Positions 17,153-26,953 of a stretch of DNA of 64,000 nucleotides are shown one piece after another. Each line of letters begins with the position of its first letter. Position 1 is the stretch's first letter. The notes beneath the pieces are model-generated. The model ran no database searches. It saw nothing but the letters and a program-made list of their open reading frames with translations, and was not told where the DNA came from. The DNA lies in the NCBI GenBank assembly GCA_051251725.1, contig JBPOFN010000003.1, forward strand, positions 1 through 64,000, given 5' to 3'. A program made the translations under genes and the position numbers. This stretch comes from JALZUE01 sp051251725. Its GTDB lineage: Bacteria; Pseudomonadota; Gammaproteobacteria; Enterobacterales; Alteromonadaceae.

Positions 17153-19062
17153 GATACAACCACCTCTCTGAACATACCGGCATCCATATGAAATAATAAA
17201 TGACAGTGCCAAGCCCATCGTCCTAAATCATGCGGTGTCGTTAAAAAACTAATTCGCTGGGCGGGTTGAACAGGAATAGTATGGCGACGAACTTGTACTT
17301 TTCCTTGTTCATTTTCTAAATCGCTCCACATACCATGCAAATGCATCGGGTGCGTCATCATGGTGTCGTTTTGTAAAATAACGCGTACCCTTTTATTATG
17401 CTGCATATGCACAGGTGTACTTTTACCAAATTCTAAACCATCAAATGACCAACTATAACGTTCCATATTCCCCGTTAAATGCAGCTCAATTTCAGCTTCG
17501 GGTTCTTGATGATTAGCAATGCCATCGAGCGAATGCAAATCAGCAAGCGTTAATACTCGTCGGCCGTTATTACGCAGACCAATGCCAGGATCATCTAAGT
17601 TAGTTCTTGGCATGTCAACGCGCATATCTACTGAAGCGCCGTATTCAGTTTTAGCATGACGAACTGTTTTAGTTGCCACCGCGAATGGATTTTTTGCCAT
17701 GGTATGTTGACTGTGATCCATTGCCATTTCACCATGGTTCATACCTTTATGGTTCATCGTGGTTTTGTTCATTGCACTGTGATCCATTGCCTTAGTGCCG
17801 TTATCCATTGTTTCATGGTTCATACTAGCGTGGTTCATGGTGGCATGGTTCATAGCGGAATGATCCATAGCCCCATTGGTCATTTCAGGCATCTGTGAAT
17901 GCTCACCACCGTGGCTCATATTTCCCATCATATCGGTCATCGTTAACCATTCAACAGGGTCTAATGCTGGCGTGGCAGCATCTATCCCGTGAGCTACAGA
18001 TAAAGTTCCTTTGGCATATCCTGAACGATCCATACTTTGTGCAAAAATGGTATAGGCATCGTTTTTCGGTTCAACGAGCACGTCGTATGTTTCACCTGGG
18101 CCAAAACGAAATTCGTCGACGGTTACCGGTTCTACATTTTGTCCATCAGCCTGCACAACGGTGAGTTTTAATTCAGGTATACGTACATCAAAAAAGCTAT
18201 TGCTTGAGCCATTAATAAATCTTAACCTAAGTTTTTCACCGGCCTTGAATAAGCCGCGCCAATTAGCCATCGGTGTACTACCATTCATTAAAAATGTCAT
18301 GGTTGAAGCCGATAAATCGGCCAGATCCGTAGGGTTCATCCGCATTGTATTCCACATTTCACGACGCTGTAGCGCATTTGAAACGCTGCTACTGGCGACA
18401 TCATCAAAAAATTCAGGTACGGTTGGTTGATTAAAATTGAAAACATCACTTTGCACTTTTAATTTTCGAAACAGCGCCATAGGATCAGCATCGGTCCAAT
18501 CAGATAATTGAATAATATGCTCATTATCTGCACTAATAATGTCGTTTTCTTTTGGTTCAATAATTAATGCGCCATACATACCGGTCATTTCTTGAAAGCC
18601 GCTATGAGAGTGATACCAATAAGTGCCACTTTGCTGTAATTTAAATTTATAGACGAAAGTTTCTCCAGGCATAATGCCTTTAAAACTAATACCGGGTACG
18701 CCGTCCATTTGATAAGGTAGAATAATACCGTGCCAGTGAATTGAGCTAGGCACTGATAAGTTATTTGTTACTTTGATAGTGACCTCGTCACCTTCTATTA
18801 AACGTAAGGTTGGGGCGGGTATTGAACCATTAATCGTAGTTGCCATACGTACTATCCCAGTAAAGTTTACTGGCGATTCATCGATGACTAGTTCAATAAC
18901 TTTACCGCTTAATTCAGAGGCATTACCGGTAATAGTTGCAGCTAACGAGGAAGCTGCATTGACAATACTAGGGAACGCAGCAAGTACGCCGCCAGCGACA
19001 AGTCCTTGAACAAAACGTCGTCGTGGTGTTGATGATGGCGCTAATGATCCTTTAACTCTCAT
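17149..19062 (-). CDS. copA: Multicopper oxidase CopA (Tat-exported)
   Basis: A 637-residue periplasmic multicopper oxidase. It has the Tat motif PRRRFVQG, then type-2/3 copper motifs SIHWHG and YWYHSHSGF, and C-terminal HPMHLHGMW and WAWHCHLLFHMDAGM that complete the trinuclear and type-1 sites. Between residues of the middle and last domains is a Met/His-rich segment of MDHSAMNH-like repeats (plus coordinates about 17700-17940), typical of CopA and probably a Cu(I) binding region. First gene of copA-copB-copC-copD-DUF411, divergent from copRS. Role: oxidation of Cu(I) and copper tolerance. Confidence 0.93.
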   Translation of the reverse strand: MRVKGSLAPSSTPRRRFVQGLVAGGVLAAFPSIVNAASSLAATITGNASELSGKVIELVIDESPVNFTGIVRMATTINGSIPAPTLRLIEGDEVTIKVTNNLSVPSSIHWHGIILPYQMDGVPGISFKGIMPGETFVYKFKLQQSGTYWYHSHSGFQEMTGMYGALIIEPKENDIISADNEHIIQLSDWTDADPMALFRKLKVQSDVFNFNQPTVPEFFDDVASSSVSNALQRREMWNTMRMNPTDLADLSASTMTFLMNGSTPMANWRGLFKAGEKLRLRFINGSSNSFFDVRIPELKLTVVQADGQNVEPVTVDEFRFGPGETYDVLVEPKNDAYTIFAQSMDRSGYAKGTLSVAHGIDAATPALDPVEWLTMTDMMGNMSHGGEHSQMPEMTNGAMDHSAMNHATMNHASMNHETMDNGTKAMDHSAMNKTTMNHKGMNHGEMAMDHSQHTMAKNPFAVATKTVRHAKTEYGASVDMRVDMPRTNLDDPGIGLRNNGRRVLTLADLHSLDGIANHQEPEAEIELHLTGNMERYSWSFDGLEFGKSTPVHMQHNKRVRVILQNDTMMTHPMHLHGMWSDLENEQGKVQVRRHTIPVQPAQRISFLTTPHDLGRWAWHCHLLFHMDAGMFREVVVS

Positions 19063-19123
19063 TGGTTTACCCTTTTTATATTAGAATATGGAACGAGTAT
19101 AGAAGTTAGACCTGTCATTGACA

Positions 19124-19170
19124 TGACGCCAACATGACAAAGTTGTAATCTTTATGTCATGTTGCGGTCA
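19124..19170. promoter_or_regulatory. CusR/CopR-type box inside a long inverted repeat
   Basis: ATGACAAAGTTGTAAT at 19134-19149 matches the copper-responsive CusR/CopR box ATGACAANNTTGTCAT apart from one base. It overlaps the left arm of a larger 16-bp inverted repeat (19124-19139 and 19155-19170, two mismatches). It lies in the 179-bp region between divergent copA and copR and could control both. Confidence 0.7.
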
Positions 19171-19241
19171 GGACTAATGTTACATAGTGTTAACATGAGT
19201 TGTTATTACGAATATTAAGATTAAGTTAGCTAAGGAATAGT

Positions 19242-19925
19242 ATGCGTTTACTCGTGGTCGAAGATGAAATTAAAACCGGAGATTATTTAAAGCAAGGGCT
19301 TAGCGAAGCCGGCTTTCAGGTTTCATTAGCGCGTAACGGCCTTGATGGTCATCACTTAGCGATGACTGAATCTTTTGATGTCATTATTTTAGATGTGATG
19401 TTGCCTGATGTTTCTGGCTGGCGAATATTAGCATCGATTCGAGCCGTCAATAATGATATTCCCGTGTTGTTTTTATCGGCCCGTGACAGTGTTGACGATC
19501 GAGTTAAAGGGTTAGAACTAGGCGCTGACGATTATTTAATTAAACCGTTTGCCTTTGCTGAAGTATTAGCAAGAGTGCGCACTCTTATTCGTCGCGGCAG
19601 TAGTCAGAAAATTGAAGACATCTTAAGAATTGCCGATTTAGAAATGGATATGCCAAAACGTAAAGTACAACGTGCCGGAAAACGTATTTTACTCAGTACC
19701 AAAGAGTTTAACCTACTTGAATTATTGGTTCGTCGCGCGGGGGAAGTTTTACCGCGTTCGTTGATCGCTTCTCAAGTATGGGATATGAATTTTGACAGTG
19801 ATACTAATGTGATTGATGTAGCGATCCGCCGGTTAAGAGGCAAAGTTGATGATGACTTTGAGGTGAAGTTAATCCATACCGTAAGAGGTATGGGGTATAA
19901 ATTAGAGGCCGAAATTAATGCCTAA
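19242..19925 (+). CDS. copR: Copper-responsive response regulator, OmpR family
   Basis: A 227-residue two-component regulator. The receiver domain has phosphoacceptor Asp51 (IILDVMLPDVSGW) and Lys101 (YLIKPFAFAE); the C-terminal winged helix has TKEFNLLELLVRRAGEVLPR and RRLRGKVDD. It belongs to the CusR/CopR/IrlR type. It overlaps copS by 8 bp, and the copA operon is divergent from it across a matching operator. Confidence 0.92.
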   Translation: MRLLVVEDEIKTGDYLKQGLSEAGFQVSLARNGLDGHHLAMTESFDVIILDVMLPDVSGWRILASIRAVNNDIPVLFLSARDSVDDRVKGLELGADDYLIKPFAFAEVLARVRTLIRRGSSQKIEDILRIADLEMDMPKRKVQRAGKRILLSTKEFNLLELLVRRAGEVLPRSLIASQVWDMNFDSDTNVIDVAIRRLRGKVDDDFEVKLIHTVRGMGYKLEAEINA

Positions 19926-21330
19926 TAATTTTCGACCGATGTCTATTACTATCAGGGTGGTGTTATTTGTTGCTGTCACCGCTGTTTTTAGCCTTTCTCT
20001 TATCGGTAGCTTAATTAATAGTTCAATAGATCACCACTTTCTTCAACAAGATACCGCTGAACTTAAAGTGATCAGCCATTCAATTGAAACATCGTTATCC
20101 CAGCAGCATAATTCAAAAGAGCAGTTAACGGCCTATTTGTCTAAAGCCGTTGTTGGTCATCACGGTGTTTATTTTCAAGTTAATAGCCAGCAAGGACAGT
20201 TAATATATCGTAACTCAACCGTAGATTTCAGCGGTTTAAATATACCATTATCAACTAATTTAAGTGCTGATCGAGCAAGCGTTACACTGCATACTGCAGA
20301 TCAATCAATGTATCGGGTGTTGTTAACGGATTATAAAAATCAGCAAGCGAACTATCGAATAATTGCCGCAATTGATATGAGTTTTCATATGCAGTTTCTC
20401 ACACAATTTAAACAAAGTTTGTGGGTGATCATGTTCGGTGCAGGCTTATTGGTATTGCTAACAGCTTGGTTCGCTGTTCATCAAGGTCTAAATCCTATCC
20501 GTGGTCTCAGTCGAAAAATGCAAAAGATCCAAACAGATAATTTCGAAATTAGATTAGCTGAACAAACAGTCCCCGTTGAATTGATAGATATGGTACGTTC
20601 TTTTAATTTAATGCTTGATAGACTGCAAAATGAATTTCATCGGTTAGCGAATTTTTCCACCGATATTGCTCATGAATTAAGAACGCCATTAACTAATATT
20701 ATTACCCAAACTCAGGTCGGGCTTTCAAAACCACGCGCGCTAGAGGACTATCAGGAACTATTATTTTCTAATTTAGAAGAGCTAGATAGATTAACCAAAA
20801 TGGTGAGCGATATGCTGTGGTTAGCTAAAAGTCAAAATGGGCTTATCAAGCCGGATCAGCAAATTTTAAATAGTGATACCGAGGTAGAGGCATTATTTGA
20901 GTATTTCGATGCACTAGCGGAAGATAATAATATTACCTTTACAAAGCAGGGTGAGTGTTTGGATTTTTACTGTGAAAAATTACATTTTAGGCAATTATTA
21001 TCCAACCTTATCTCCAATGCACTGCGTTATACTGGGGCAGGTTTATCTATAACCGTAAACATCGCCAAAACCAAAGATGGGCAAGTCTGTCTCTCAGTGA
21101 TTAATCCTGGCGAGCCAATACCCGCTGAGCATTTACCTTATTTATTTGATCGCTTTTATCGACCTGATAAATCAAGACAGCGGCACAGTGATGGTGCCGG
21201 TTTAGGCCTTGCTATCGTTAAAGCTTTAGTGGAAGCAAACGGCGGTAAAATCAATGTTACCTCAGATAATGTAAACACAAGCTTTAATGTGTATTTTAAT
21301 CAAGCACAGCAGAATAATTTTCGTCAATAA
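19918..21330 (+). CDS. copS: Copper sensor histidine kinase
   Basis: A 470-residue heavy-metal-type sensor kinase: one helix near residues 10-32, a periplasmic sensing domain to about 165, a second helix near 168-188, HAMP, then the dimerisation helix with phosphoacceptor His252 (STDIAHELRTPLTN) and the ATPase domain with N and G boxes (LISNALRYTG, DGAGLGLAIVKALVE). It is the partner of CopR, with an 8-bp gene overlap. Confidence 0.92.
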   Translation: MPNNFRPMSITIRVVLFVAVTAVFSLSLIGSLINSSIDHHFLQQDTAELKVISHSIETSLSQQHNSKEQLTAYLSKAVVGHHGVYFQVNSQQGQLIYRNSTVDFSGLNIPLSTNLSADRASVTLHTADQSMYRVLLTDYKNQQANYRIIAAIDMSFHMQFLTQFKQSLWVIMFGAGLLVLLTAWFAVHQGLNPIRGLSRKMQKIQTDNFEIRLAEQTVPVELIDMVRSFNLMLDRLQNEFHRLANFSTDIAHELRTPLTNIITQTQVGLSKPRALEDYQELLFSNLEELDRLTKMVSDMLWLAKSQNGLIKPDQQILNSDTEVEALFEYFDALAEDNNITFTKQGECLDFYCEKLHFRQLLSNLISNALRYTGAGLSITVNIAKTKDGQVCLSVINPGEPIPAEHLPYLFDRFYRPDKSRQRHSDGAGLGLAIVKALVEANGGKINVTSDNVNTSFNVYFNQAQQNNFRQ

Positions 21331-21626
21331 AAACTTGGCGTGACGGTAAATAATTAGCTGGTTTTTTATCAAACCTAAGGCGTTATTCTTTTTATTTCAA
21401 TGGCTTATTACGGTAATAAATAAACTCAAGGGGTGTAAGTTTCAGGTGTTAATCCTTGCCCGTTCATTATTTGAAACCAACTGGTGTTTTCATACATATT
21501 GTCGTTAAAACGTATGGTTCAGATCAGAGTAACCATGTCTGTGGTTACTCTAAATAACTGGAGGATAAAATATCAGGATTTGTTCACTTCGCTTTTTATC
21601 TTTTAGCTATCAAGCTGCGGATTATT
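21331..21626. other. Intergenic with a 10-bp hairpin
   Basis: Between converging copS and ygjV. AGAGTAACCA at 21526-21535 and TGGTTACTCT at 21542-21551 form a perfect stem with a 6-nt loop but no T tail. It may end one or both transcripts; nothing else is seen. Confidence 0.4.
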
Positions 21627-22133
21627 TTATACGGTTTTTACTACTTCAGCTTGTAAATAAATTCTGATCGCAGTGATGGTATTGGCGATGATAACAATCG
21701 ACTCTAACAGTATGCCACCAACGGAATTTACGACAATATTATGAGTGATCCAACATAGCGCTGCCAAGATAAAAGCTAAGCGCATCTTAATTGCTTGTAA
21801 ATAAAAAACCGCATAAGTACCTAAACACGCACCTATGGTGGGTAATATACTTATCATTGATTGATATAAATATACGCCCCAAGCGATATTTGCGGCAATA
21901 AATAAAGCGCCTAACCATGGCTTATTAAACTTTAACGAGATAAATGTTCGCAGTAAATTTAAGATATTCGCCGCTGCTGCTGTTGGTGATCCCATCAGGA
22001 AAAAATGAATACTTTGACAGGTAAATAAGCACAGCATACTCACTTTTAAACGTTGATCATTTTTTTGTAGAAAAGTGTAAGTGCCAAATACAAAGCTCAG
22101 TAAACCAAAAGCTTGGGCAATATTTAAATCCAT
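21627..22133 (-). CDS. ygjV: YgjV-family inner membrane protein
   Basis: About 168 residues from the ATG at 22133, with five or six membrane helices. The opening AFGLLSFVFGTYTFLQKNDQRLK fits the YgjV (Imp-YgjV) family, whose role is unknown. The longer frame to 22181 would start from TTG within the intrinsic terminator of the upstream GH88 gene, which argues against it. No clear ribosome site is visible at either choice. It is separated from GH88 by that terminator, so it probably has its own promoter. Confidence 0.75.
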   Translation of the reverse strand: MDLNIAQAFGLLSFVFGTYTFLQKNDQRLKVSMLCLFTCQSIHFFLMGSPTAAAANILNLLRTFISLKFNKPWLGALFIAANIAWGVYLYQSMISILPTIGACLGTYAVFYLQAIKMRLAFILAALCWITHNIVVNSVGGILLESIVIIANTITAIRIYLQAEVVKTV

Positions 22134-22156
22134 AATGTCCGCTAAAATAAAGGGAT

Positions 22157-22197
22157 AAAAAAAAAGCATAGAAGCTAGCAATGATGCTTCTATGCTT
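22157..22197 (-). terminator. Strong intrinsic terminator after the GH88 gene
   Basis: AAGCATAGAAGC at 22164-22175 pairs perfectly with GCTTCTATGCTT at 22186-22197; in the minus direction a run of nine T follows (A-run at 22157-22165). Confidence 0.85.
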
Positions 22198-22211
22198 AAA
22201 GGTGAAATTGT

Positions 22212-23861
22212 TTACTGGTGTTCAGCTAGTTTTAATTTGAGGATATTTGCTTCCACAAAGTAAAAGTCTCCGTAGACGATTGGCGTATTGATTTCAGAGC
22301 CGCTCGGTAAATTACCTGTTGCTTGTGTTAAGACAAAACCTAAATCGAAACTTTTACCACCCGCTTTATCGGTTCGGTACTCATTGGTTAACTTAGCCAT
22401 AATTTTGTCAGCAAGTGCTACCATTTTTTGTGTTTTAGCTGGGTTATTTACAAAACTCGCATAACGGTACATACCAGCTGCTAATATTGCTGCAGCTGAG
22501 GTGTCTTTAGGTATTTTACGCTCAGTTAGGTCATATTTTTCGTGACCACAGGCGGAAATTTTATCATTCTGAATGAAACTATTTCCCTGGTGGTTTTTTA
22601 AGGTTTTGATCTTAGCTAATGCTGCTTTAGTCACCATACTGGAATCAATTAATATTGGGCTGTAACCGTGATAAGGCAAGATGGTATCTTCAATCATTGA
22701 CGGACATAAATCGAGGATCCTTGAATAGGCTGTGGTTGTAGCATCCATGTTATTGGCAATTTCGTTCGCGTTACTTCTTGCCGCGAAAAAATCCCAGTCA
22801 GGCACGGCATCAGCGGCTAATAAATAGCTTACGCTGTTAAATAAACGATCAAGATGTTGCTCAAAATTAGGCAGGTTATTATCAGTATATTGAGAGTTTT
22901 GCTGTGCTTCTAAAACTGAAACAAAACCATAAAAAGACCAGGCTTGGCCTCTTGCCCATGCTGACACTGAGCCCATACCTTGCCAGTTTCCTGGTCGCAT
23001 GGTGTCATAATCGATTAAATGATAAGCGATCGGACGCGCTTGTTTGCTGTCGTTATCATCATAAAAATAGTGATTTTTTAATGTTGAAGCCGCGTGGTTA
23101 AATGCCACCGCGTCATATTTATTGGTTTTACCCGCGAATAAAAAGTCTAAATTCATCATGTTGTCGACGATCACTGGATACGACCAAGGTGCAGAGATAG
23201 CTAAGGTTTCGGTTTTGCTTTTACCTTTGTCATCATACGCAAGTCGAAGTTTAGGTAAAAAGTCCCAAGATTTAATTACCTTATGCTGATCGGAATAGCG
23301 TTTAATGAGGGTGGCTCGGCCTTCATTTAAGCGTTGGTTAAAGTTACTTCTGTCGCTTTTACTGAGCTGGTTATATTCGAGTGCTTCACCATATGAATCA
23401 TTCAGGATAAAACCTAAATCGTGGGTTGAGCCGCGCTGAGTCTCTGGCGCTAATGCATATTGATACATAAGGGCTGTGGCTTTTAACTTTTGCTCTTGCG
23501 CGTCGGTTAAAATATTAAAGCTTTCATCACTGGCTAATAACTTCCAAATTAAACCTGGGTAGAAACCATTAGTCCATTTTTTAGGTTGTTCAAGATAAAT
23601 GGTACCGAACTCTTCTGCTCGTGGAAAACACACTAGATTTTGATCTTTTTTACAGGCCGATGACTTATGTAAGTTCTTGTCGCTTTCGACATGGTCAATT
23701 AATTTAAGATACTGATCTTTAGCAAATAACAAATTGCTTTTAGCTTGGCCTGCGGTGAAAGCTTGTTTATTTTGTGGTGTTTCGATTGGCTGCTCAGCTA
23801 GCTTGTTACCGCAGCTCGCTAAAGTAGATAAAATAGCCAAAGAGGTGATTAATCTTTTCAT
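22212..23861 (-). CDS. GH88-type unsaturated glucuronyl hydrolase lipoprotein
   Basis: About 549 residues from the ATG at 23861, giving the lipoprotein signal MKRLITSLAILSTLASC; the frame's earlier start at 23912 would spoil the signal. An (alpha/alpha)6-barrel of the GH88 type is shown by KWTNGFYPGLIWKL, STHDLGFILND, ARGQAWSFYGF, VPDWDFFA, KDTSAAAILAAGMY and the C-terminal YGDFYFVEAN. The family hydrolyses 4,5-unsaturated uronic acids from the products of polysaccharide lyases. It is divergent from a beta-helix candidate lyase, so the two probably handle one uronate-containing polymer. The target polymer cannot be told. Confidence 0.85.
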   Translation of the reverse strand: MKRLITSLAILSTLASCGNKLAEQPIETPQNKQAFTAGQAKSNLLFAKDQYLKLIDHVESDKNLHKSSACKKDQNLVCFPRAEEFGTIYLEQPKKWTNGFYPGLIWKLLASDESFNILTDAQEQKLKATALMYQYALAPETQRGSTHDLGFILNDSYGEALEYNQLSKSDRSNFNQRLNEGRATLIKRYSDQHKVIKSWDFLPKLRLAYDDKGKSKTETLAISAPWSYPVIVDNMMNLDFLFAGKTNKYDAVAFNHAASTLKNHYFYDDNDSKQARPIAYHLIDYDTMRPGNWQGMGSVSAWARGQAWSFYGFVSVLEAQQNSQYTDNNLPNFEQHLDRLFNSVSYLLAADAVPDWDFFAARSNANEIANNMDATTTAYSRILDLCPSMIEDTILPYHGYSPILIDSSMVTKAALAKIKTLKNHQGNSFIQNDKISACGHEKYDLTERKIPKDTSAAAILAAGMYRYASFVNNPAKTQKMVALADKIMAKLTNEYRTDKAGGKSFDLGFVLTQATGNLPSGSEINTPIVYGDFYFVEANILKLKLAEHQ

Positions 23862-24521
23862 TGTTATCTCTATATTTGTTATCTTTAATGTGTGGTGTGG
23901 TGGCCTTACCAATTGTGATGATAGAGATTTTCCGCCACTATTTCAATTATTTTATGTTTTTGTGCTATTTATTCCCGCTTATATTGCTTATCGCTGCGCC
24001 ATTAAAGTGTAGCTTGTTGCCCAAGAAATACCTTATATCACTATAATATTAATGGTTTTTATTTCAGTTAGGCAGTGCTTTGTGATCAGTGGTTGTTAAT
24101 GATTATGTTAACTAAAAGCCTTTGCGTGCCTGAGTTAATAACGCCACTGGTCAGCTATTCTCATCACATCATAGGGCTGAATCGTAACGGTAATTTTATT
24201 CTTGATGTTTTTTTCGGTTAGCGTATAGTTTTGGACTTACCAGTTGGCCAATTGTTCGGTTTTGACATTGTGAGTTGTTAGCTTGTTAATTTATAACGAT
24301 TAATAAAGCAGCAATTTAATGCTGTGCTGACATCTTTGTCATTTCTGGGAGATAAAAGCGCTAGCGTCAATCAGACCTAACTAAACTTTATTATTTAGAT
24401 AATAAGCTGACAGTTACTAAATATTGTTAACTTTAACTTTAACTAAAACTAAAACGCGCTTATTTGACCGGTCCCCCCAATTTATTAGCGAGTGAATAAC
24501 ATCATCACTATGGAGAAAATA
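23862..24521. other. Divergent intergenic region, GH88 / candidate lyase
   Basis: About 660 bp, AT-rich, between two outward-facing genes. It must hold both promoters, but no operator palindrome of the arabinan type or other clear motif was found. Confidence 0.4.
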
Positions 24522-26039
24522 ATGCTTAATTTTCGTAATTTAGCTTTACCTATTTGTTTAATCTTTACTACCTCGGTATGGGCCGCAGAATCAGCGTTAT
24601 GGCAACAATTTGTCAGCGCAAAATCTGCTGGCACAGCAACAACATTACCTGATTTTTCTTATGCGGGTTTTGATTATTCAGAAAGTGAAATACCTGATCT
24701 CAGTACTTGGGCTGTTTTTAAGGTTAACGATTATGGCGCAGTCCCTGATGATAATGCTTATGACGATAAAGCGATTCAGGCGGCTATTGATGCCGCCGAA
24801 GCTGCCGGTGGTGGCGTGGTGACTTTTGCCGCCGGGCGCTATATGGTCAGCCCCAATGATACAGTCGGTGAAAATATTTTTATTAATGCCAGTAATATTG
24901 TTTTAAAAGGCAGTGAGGTCGGCGTAACTGAAATTTTTATGAATCATATGAAAGTCAAAAATGGCCGACATATTATTGAGGTTACGCCACGTGATCTCAG
25001 GGAAAAACGTTTAACGCATGTTGTTGCTCAAGCTGAGCGAGAAAGCTACCAAATTGAAGTGGCTGATGCGTCAAAATTAACGGTTGGACAGCGTATTTTA
25101 ATACGTGCAGACAGCCGTGATTTAGCGAAATCCTATTATGCACCACAAGATATTTCAAGTGCATGGACGCGTTTATCAAAGGATGGCTTTCAGCTGCGTG
25201 AGTTACATACCATCGCGGCAATTGAGGGTAATAATGTGACGTTGCGCGAGCCGTTACATTTAACCTTAGCTATGGGCGAGCAACCCATTGAGGTCAGAAG
25301 TTATAATGTGATTTCAAATGTAGGTATTGAAAATATTGTTTTTAAAGGTAATTGGAATAATTATCCTGAAACGTTTGTTCATCATAAAGATGCCATTCAT
25401 GACTACGCTTATAATGCCATTCGGTTAGATAATGTTGTTAATAGCTGGATCCGTAATTGTGAATTTAAAGATTGGAACCAAGGTATTTATATCGATGGCG
25501 CTGCTGCGGTAACGATAGAAAACCTAGCTTTTACCGGAAAAAAAGGACATTTGTCTATTCATATCCGTCGCTCTTACGGCGTTTTAGTGCAAGATGTACA
25601 AGACCTTGCTGGTAATCGCTATGGTCCGAGTGTTGGTTACTCATCAGTAGGCACGGTCTTTTTACGCTACCAAATGTCGCCAGAGCAGCGAATTGATAGT
25701 CACTCCGGTAGCCCATATGTAACTTTAATGGATGGCGTTACCAACGGACAATTATCAGGTAATGGTGGTCCACATAATAATTACCCGCATCATGGTAAAT
25801 ATTTTGTTGCTTGGAATTTTGTTTTAAATGGCGGGCCTGATAGCTATGACTTTTGGCCGAAAAAACGTAACGCTCATACGTTTGCGATGCCTTATTTTGT
25901 TGGCTTGCAAGGTAAAAAAGTCAGTATGAAAGCCGGCACCTATGCTGCCAATGAACTGGCCGCTAAAGTCGCTGAACCCTTGTCTTTATTTGAAGCCCAA
26001 TTAGCTTTACGACTAAGTAAAAATAAAAAAATTAACTGA
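24522..26039 (+). CDS. Secreted parallel beta-helix protein, candidate polysaccharide lyase
   Basis: About 505 residues. I place the start at the ATG at 24522, preceded by GGAG; the frame's GTG at 24492 is less likely. The signal peptide ends TTSVWA. The segment WAVFKVNDYGAVPDDNAYDDKAIQAA and following GGGVVTFAAGRY are typical of pectate-lyase-superfamily / GH28-related right-handed beta-helices; the family seems to be the DUF4955 type (recalled, not searched). The later part has repeated helix turns (AIRLDNVVNSWIRNCEFKDW, GIYIDGAAAVTIENLAFTG). Divergent from GH88, which acts on lyase products, so a lyase role is a reasonable inference; an epimerase or hydrolase remains possible. Confidence 0.7.
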   Translation: MLNFRNLALPICLIFTTSVWAAESALWQQFVSAKSAGTATTLPDFSYAGFDYSESEIPDLSTWAVFKVNDYGAVPDDNAYDDKAIQAAIDAAEAAGGGVVTFAAGRYMVSPNDTVGENIFINASNIVLKGSEVGVTEIFMNHMKVKNGRHIIEVTPRDLREKRLTHVVAQAERESYQIEVADASKLTVGQRILIRADSRDLAKSYYAPQDISSAWTRLSKDGFQLRELHTIAAIEGNNVTLREPLHLTLAMGEQPIEVRSYNVISNVGIENIVFKGNWNNYPETFVHHKDAIHDYAYNAIRLDNVVNSWIRNCEFKDWNQGIYIDGAAAVTIENLAFTGKKGHLSIHIRRSYGVLVQDVQDLAGNRYGPSVGYSSVGTVFLRYQMSPEQRIDSHSGSPYVTLMDGVTNGQLSGNGGPHNNYPHHGKYFVAWNFVLNGGPDSYDFWPKKRNAHTFAMPYFVGLQGKKVSMKAGTYAANELAAKVAEPLSLFEAQLALRLSKNKKIN

Positions 26040-26146
26040 TAGCATTCATTATTACATCGAAATATTAAGGAATATTTAACCATAAGTAATTAAACTATGC
26101 AGAATATGGTTTGCTGGTTAATCAAAAATTAAGGATAAGTTCCACG

Positions 26147-26452
26147 ATGGAATATGAAAACAACGATCTAAAAACGAGAATGGTTAAACATTACCTGTTG
26201 CCAACAGCAGCTCTGCTTTATTGTTTATTTGGTGCTATTACTGGCGAAGTGACCATGTTTACTCGCTCTGGCTCGTTTGCGTTGCCGGGATCAGAAGCAT
26301 TAATATTAGCAATGGCACCTGCGCTTTGGCTACTGAGTGATTTAATTATGTTTGAACCTATGTTTCAGTTGTCAAAAGTTAAGCGTTTAACACTCGGGGG
26401 ATTAATTTTAATACCTGCGGGCTATATATTTTATATTGTATTATTGGCGTAA
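26147..26452 (+). CDS. Small membrane protein, unknown
   Basis: About 101 residues from the ATG at 26147 (AAGGA upstream); the longer frame begins with TTG at 26111. Three hydrophobic segments (LLPTAALLYCLFGAI, ALILAMAPALWLLSDLIMF, LTLGGLILIPAGYIFYIVLLA) make it an integral membrane protein. I do not recognise the family. It follows the candidate lyase by 107 bp and is closed by a strong terminator, so it may be cotranscribed. Confidence 0.6.
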   Translation: MEYENNDLKTRMVKHYLLPTAALLYCLFGAITGEVTMFTRSGSFALPGSEALILAMAPALWLLSDLIMFEPMFQLSKVKRLTLGGLILIPAGYIFYIVLLA

Positions 26453-26614
26453 GTTAAGATAGAAAGGCAATTCATGTGGACGTTTTTACAGCCGAATATA
26501 GACCGGGGTAAATAATTGCTGGTTGGGATGATTTTTATTCTCGTATTATTGGTACTGACGGCTGAATAATATGCCGATAACCGTATTTATTAAAGTTAAA
26601 GTTAAAGTAAAGTT

Positions 26615-26658
26615 AAAGTGGAACTTAGTATAAGTGAAAGTTCCGCTTTAATTTTTTG
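26615..26658 (+). terminator. Intrinsic terminator
   Basis: AAAGTGGAACTT at 26615-26626 and AAGTTCCGCTTT at 26638-26649 form a 12-bp stem with one G-U pair, followed by a T-rich tail. Just upstream is a short run of TTAAAG-type repeats from about 26590. Confidence 0.75.
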
Positions 26659-26704
26659 TTCAATGGCCAACTAATTTTCAAATGAAACTGTGGGGCTATT
26701 GTTC

Positions 26705-26953
26705 TTATTTATAAAAGGCTTCAACAGTCCCTTTTAAGGTAATAAGGATAGGCTGTCCACGACGATCCAAAGCTTTAGGTGCAGGAATTTTTACCCAACC
26801 TTCACTGATACAATATTCTTCAACATCATTACGTTCTTTGTCGTTCAGTCGAATACCAATACTATGTTCGAAAATTTCTGCCACATGATGTGGGCTACGT
26901 GGATTACCTGAAAGACGATCCGGTAAAGTGGGTAACGAATTAGTATCGCTCAT
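26705..26953 (-). CDS. DUF3297 family protein
   Basis: An 82-residue cytoplasmic protein. The sequence LPDRLSGNPRSPHHVAEIFEHSIGIRLNDKERNDVEEYC and RRGQPILITLKG is characteristic of DUF3297, a small conserved proteobacterial family of unknown function. Single gene, convergent with the terminator to its right-hand neighbour's left. Confidence 0.85.
   Translation of the reverse strand: MSDTNSLPTLPDRLSGNPRSPHHVAEIFEHSIGIRLNDKERNDVEEYCISEGWVKIPAPKALDRRGQPILITLKGTVEAFYK

Noticed and set aside
17656..17898. Plus-strand His/Val-rich frame
   Set aside because: It is the antisense of the Met/His repeats in copA.
22134..22181. Extended TTG start of ygjV
   Set aside because: It lies within the GH88 intrinsic terminator and gives an atypical N-terminus.
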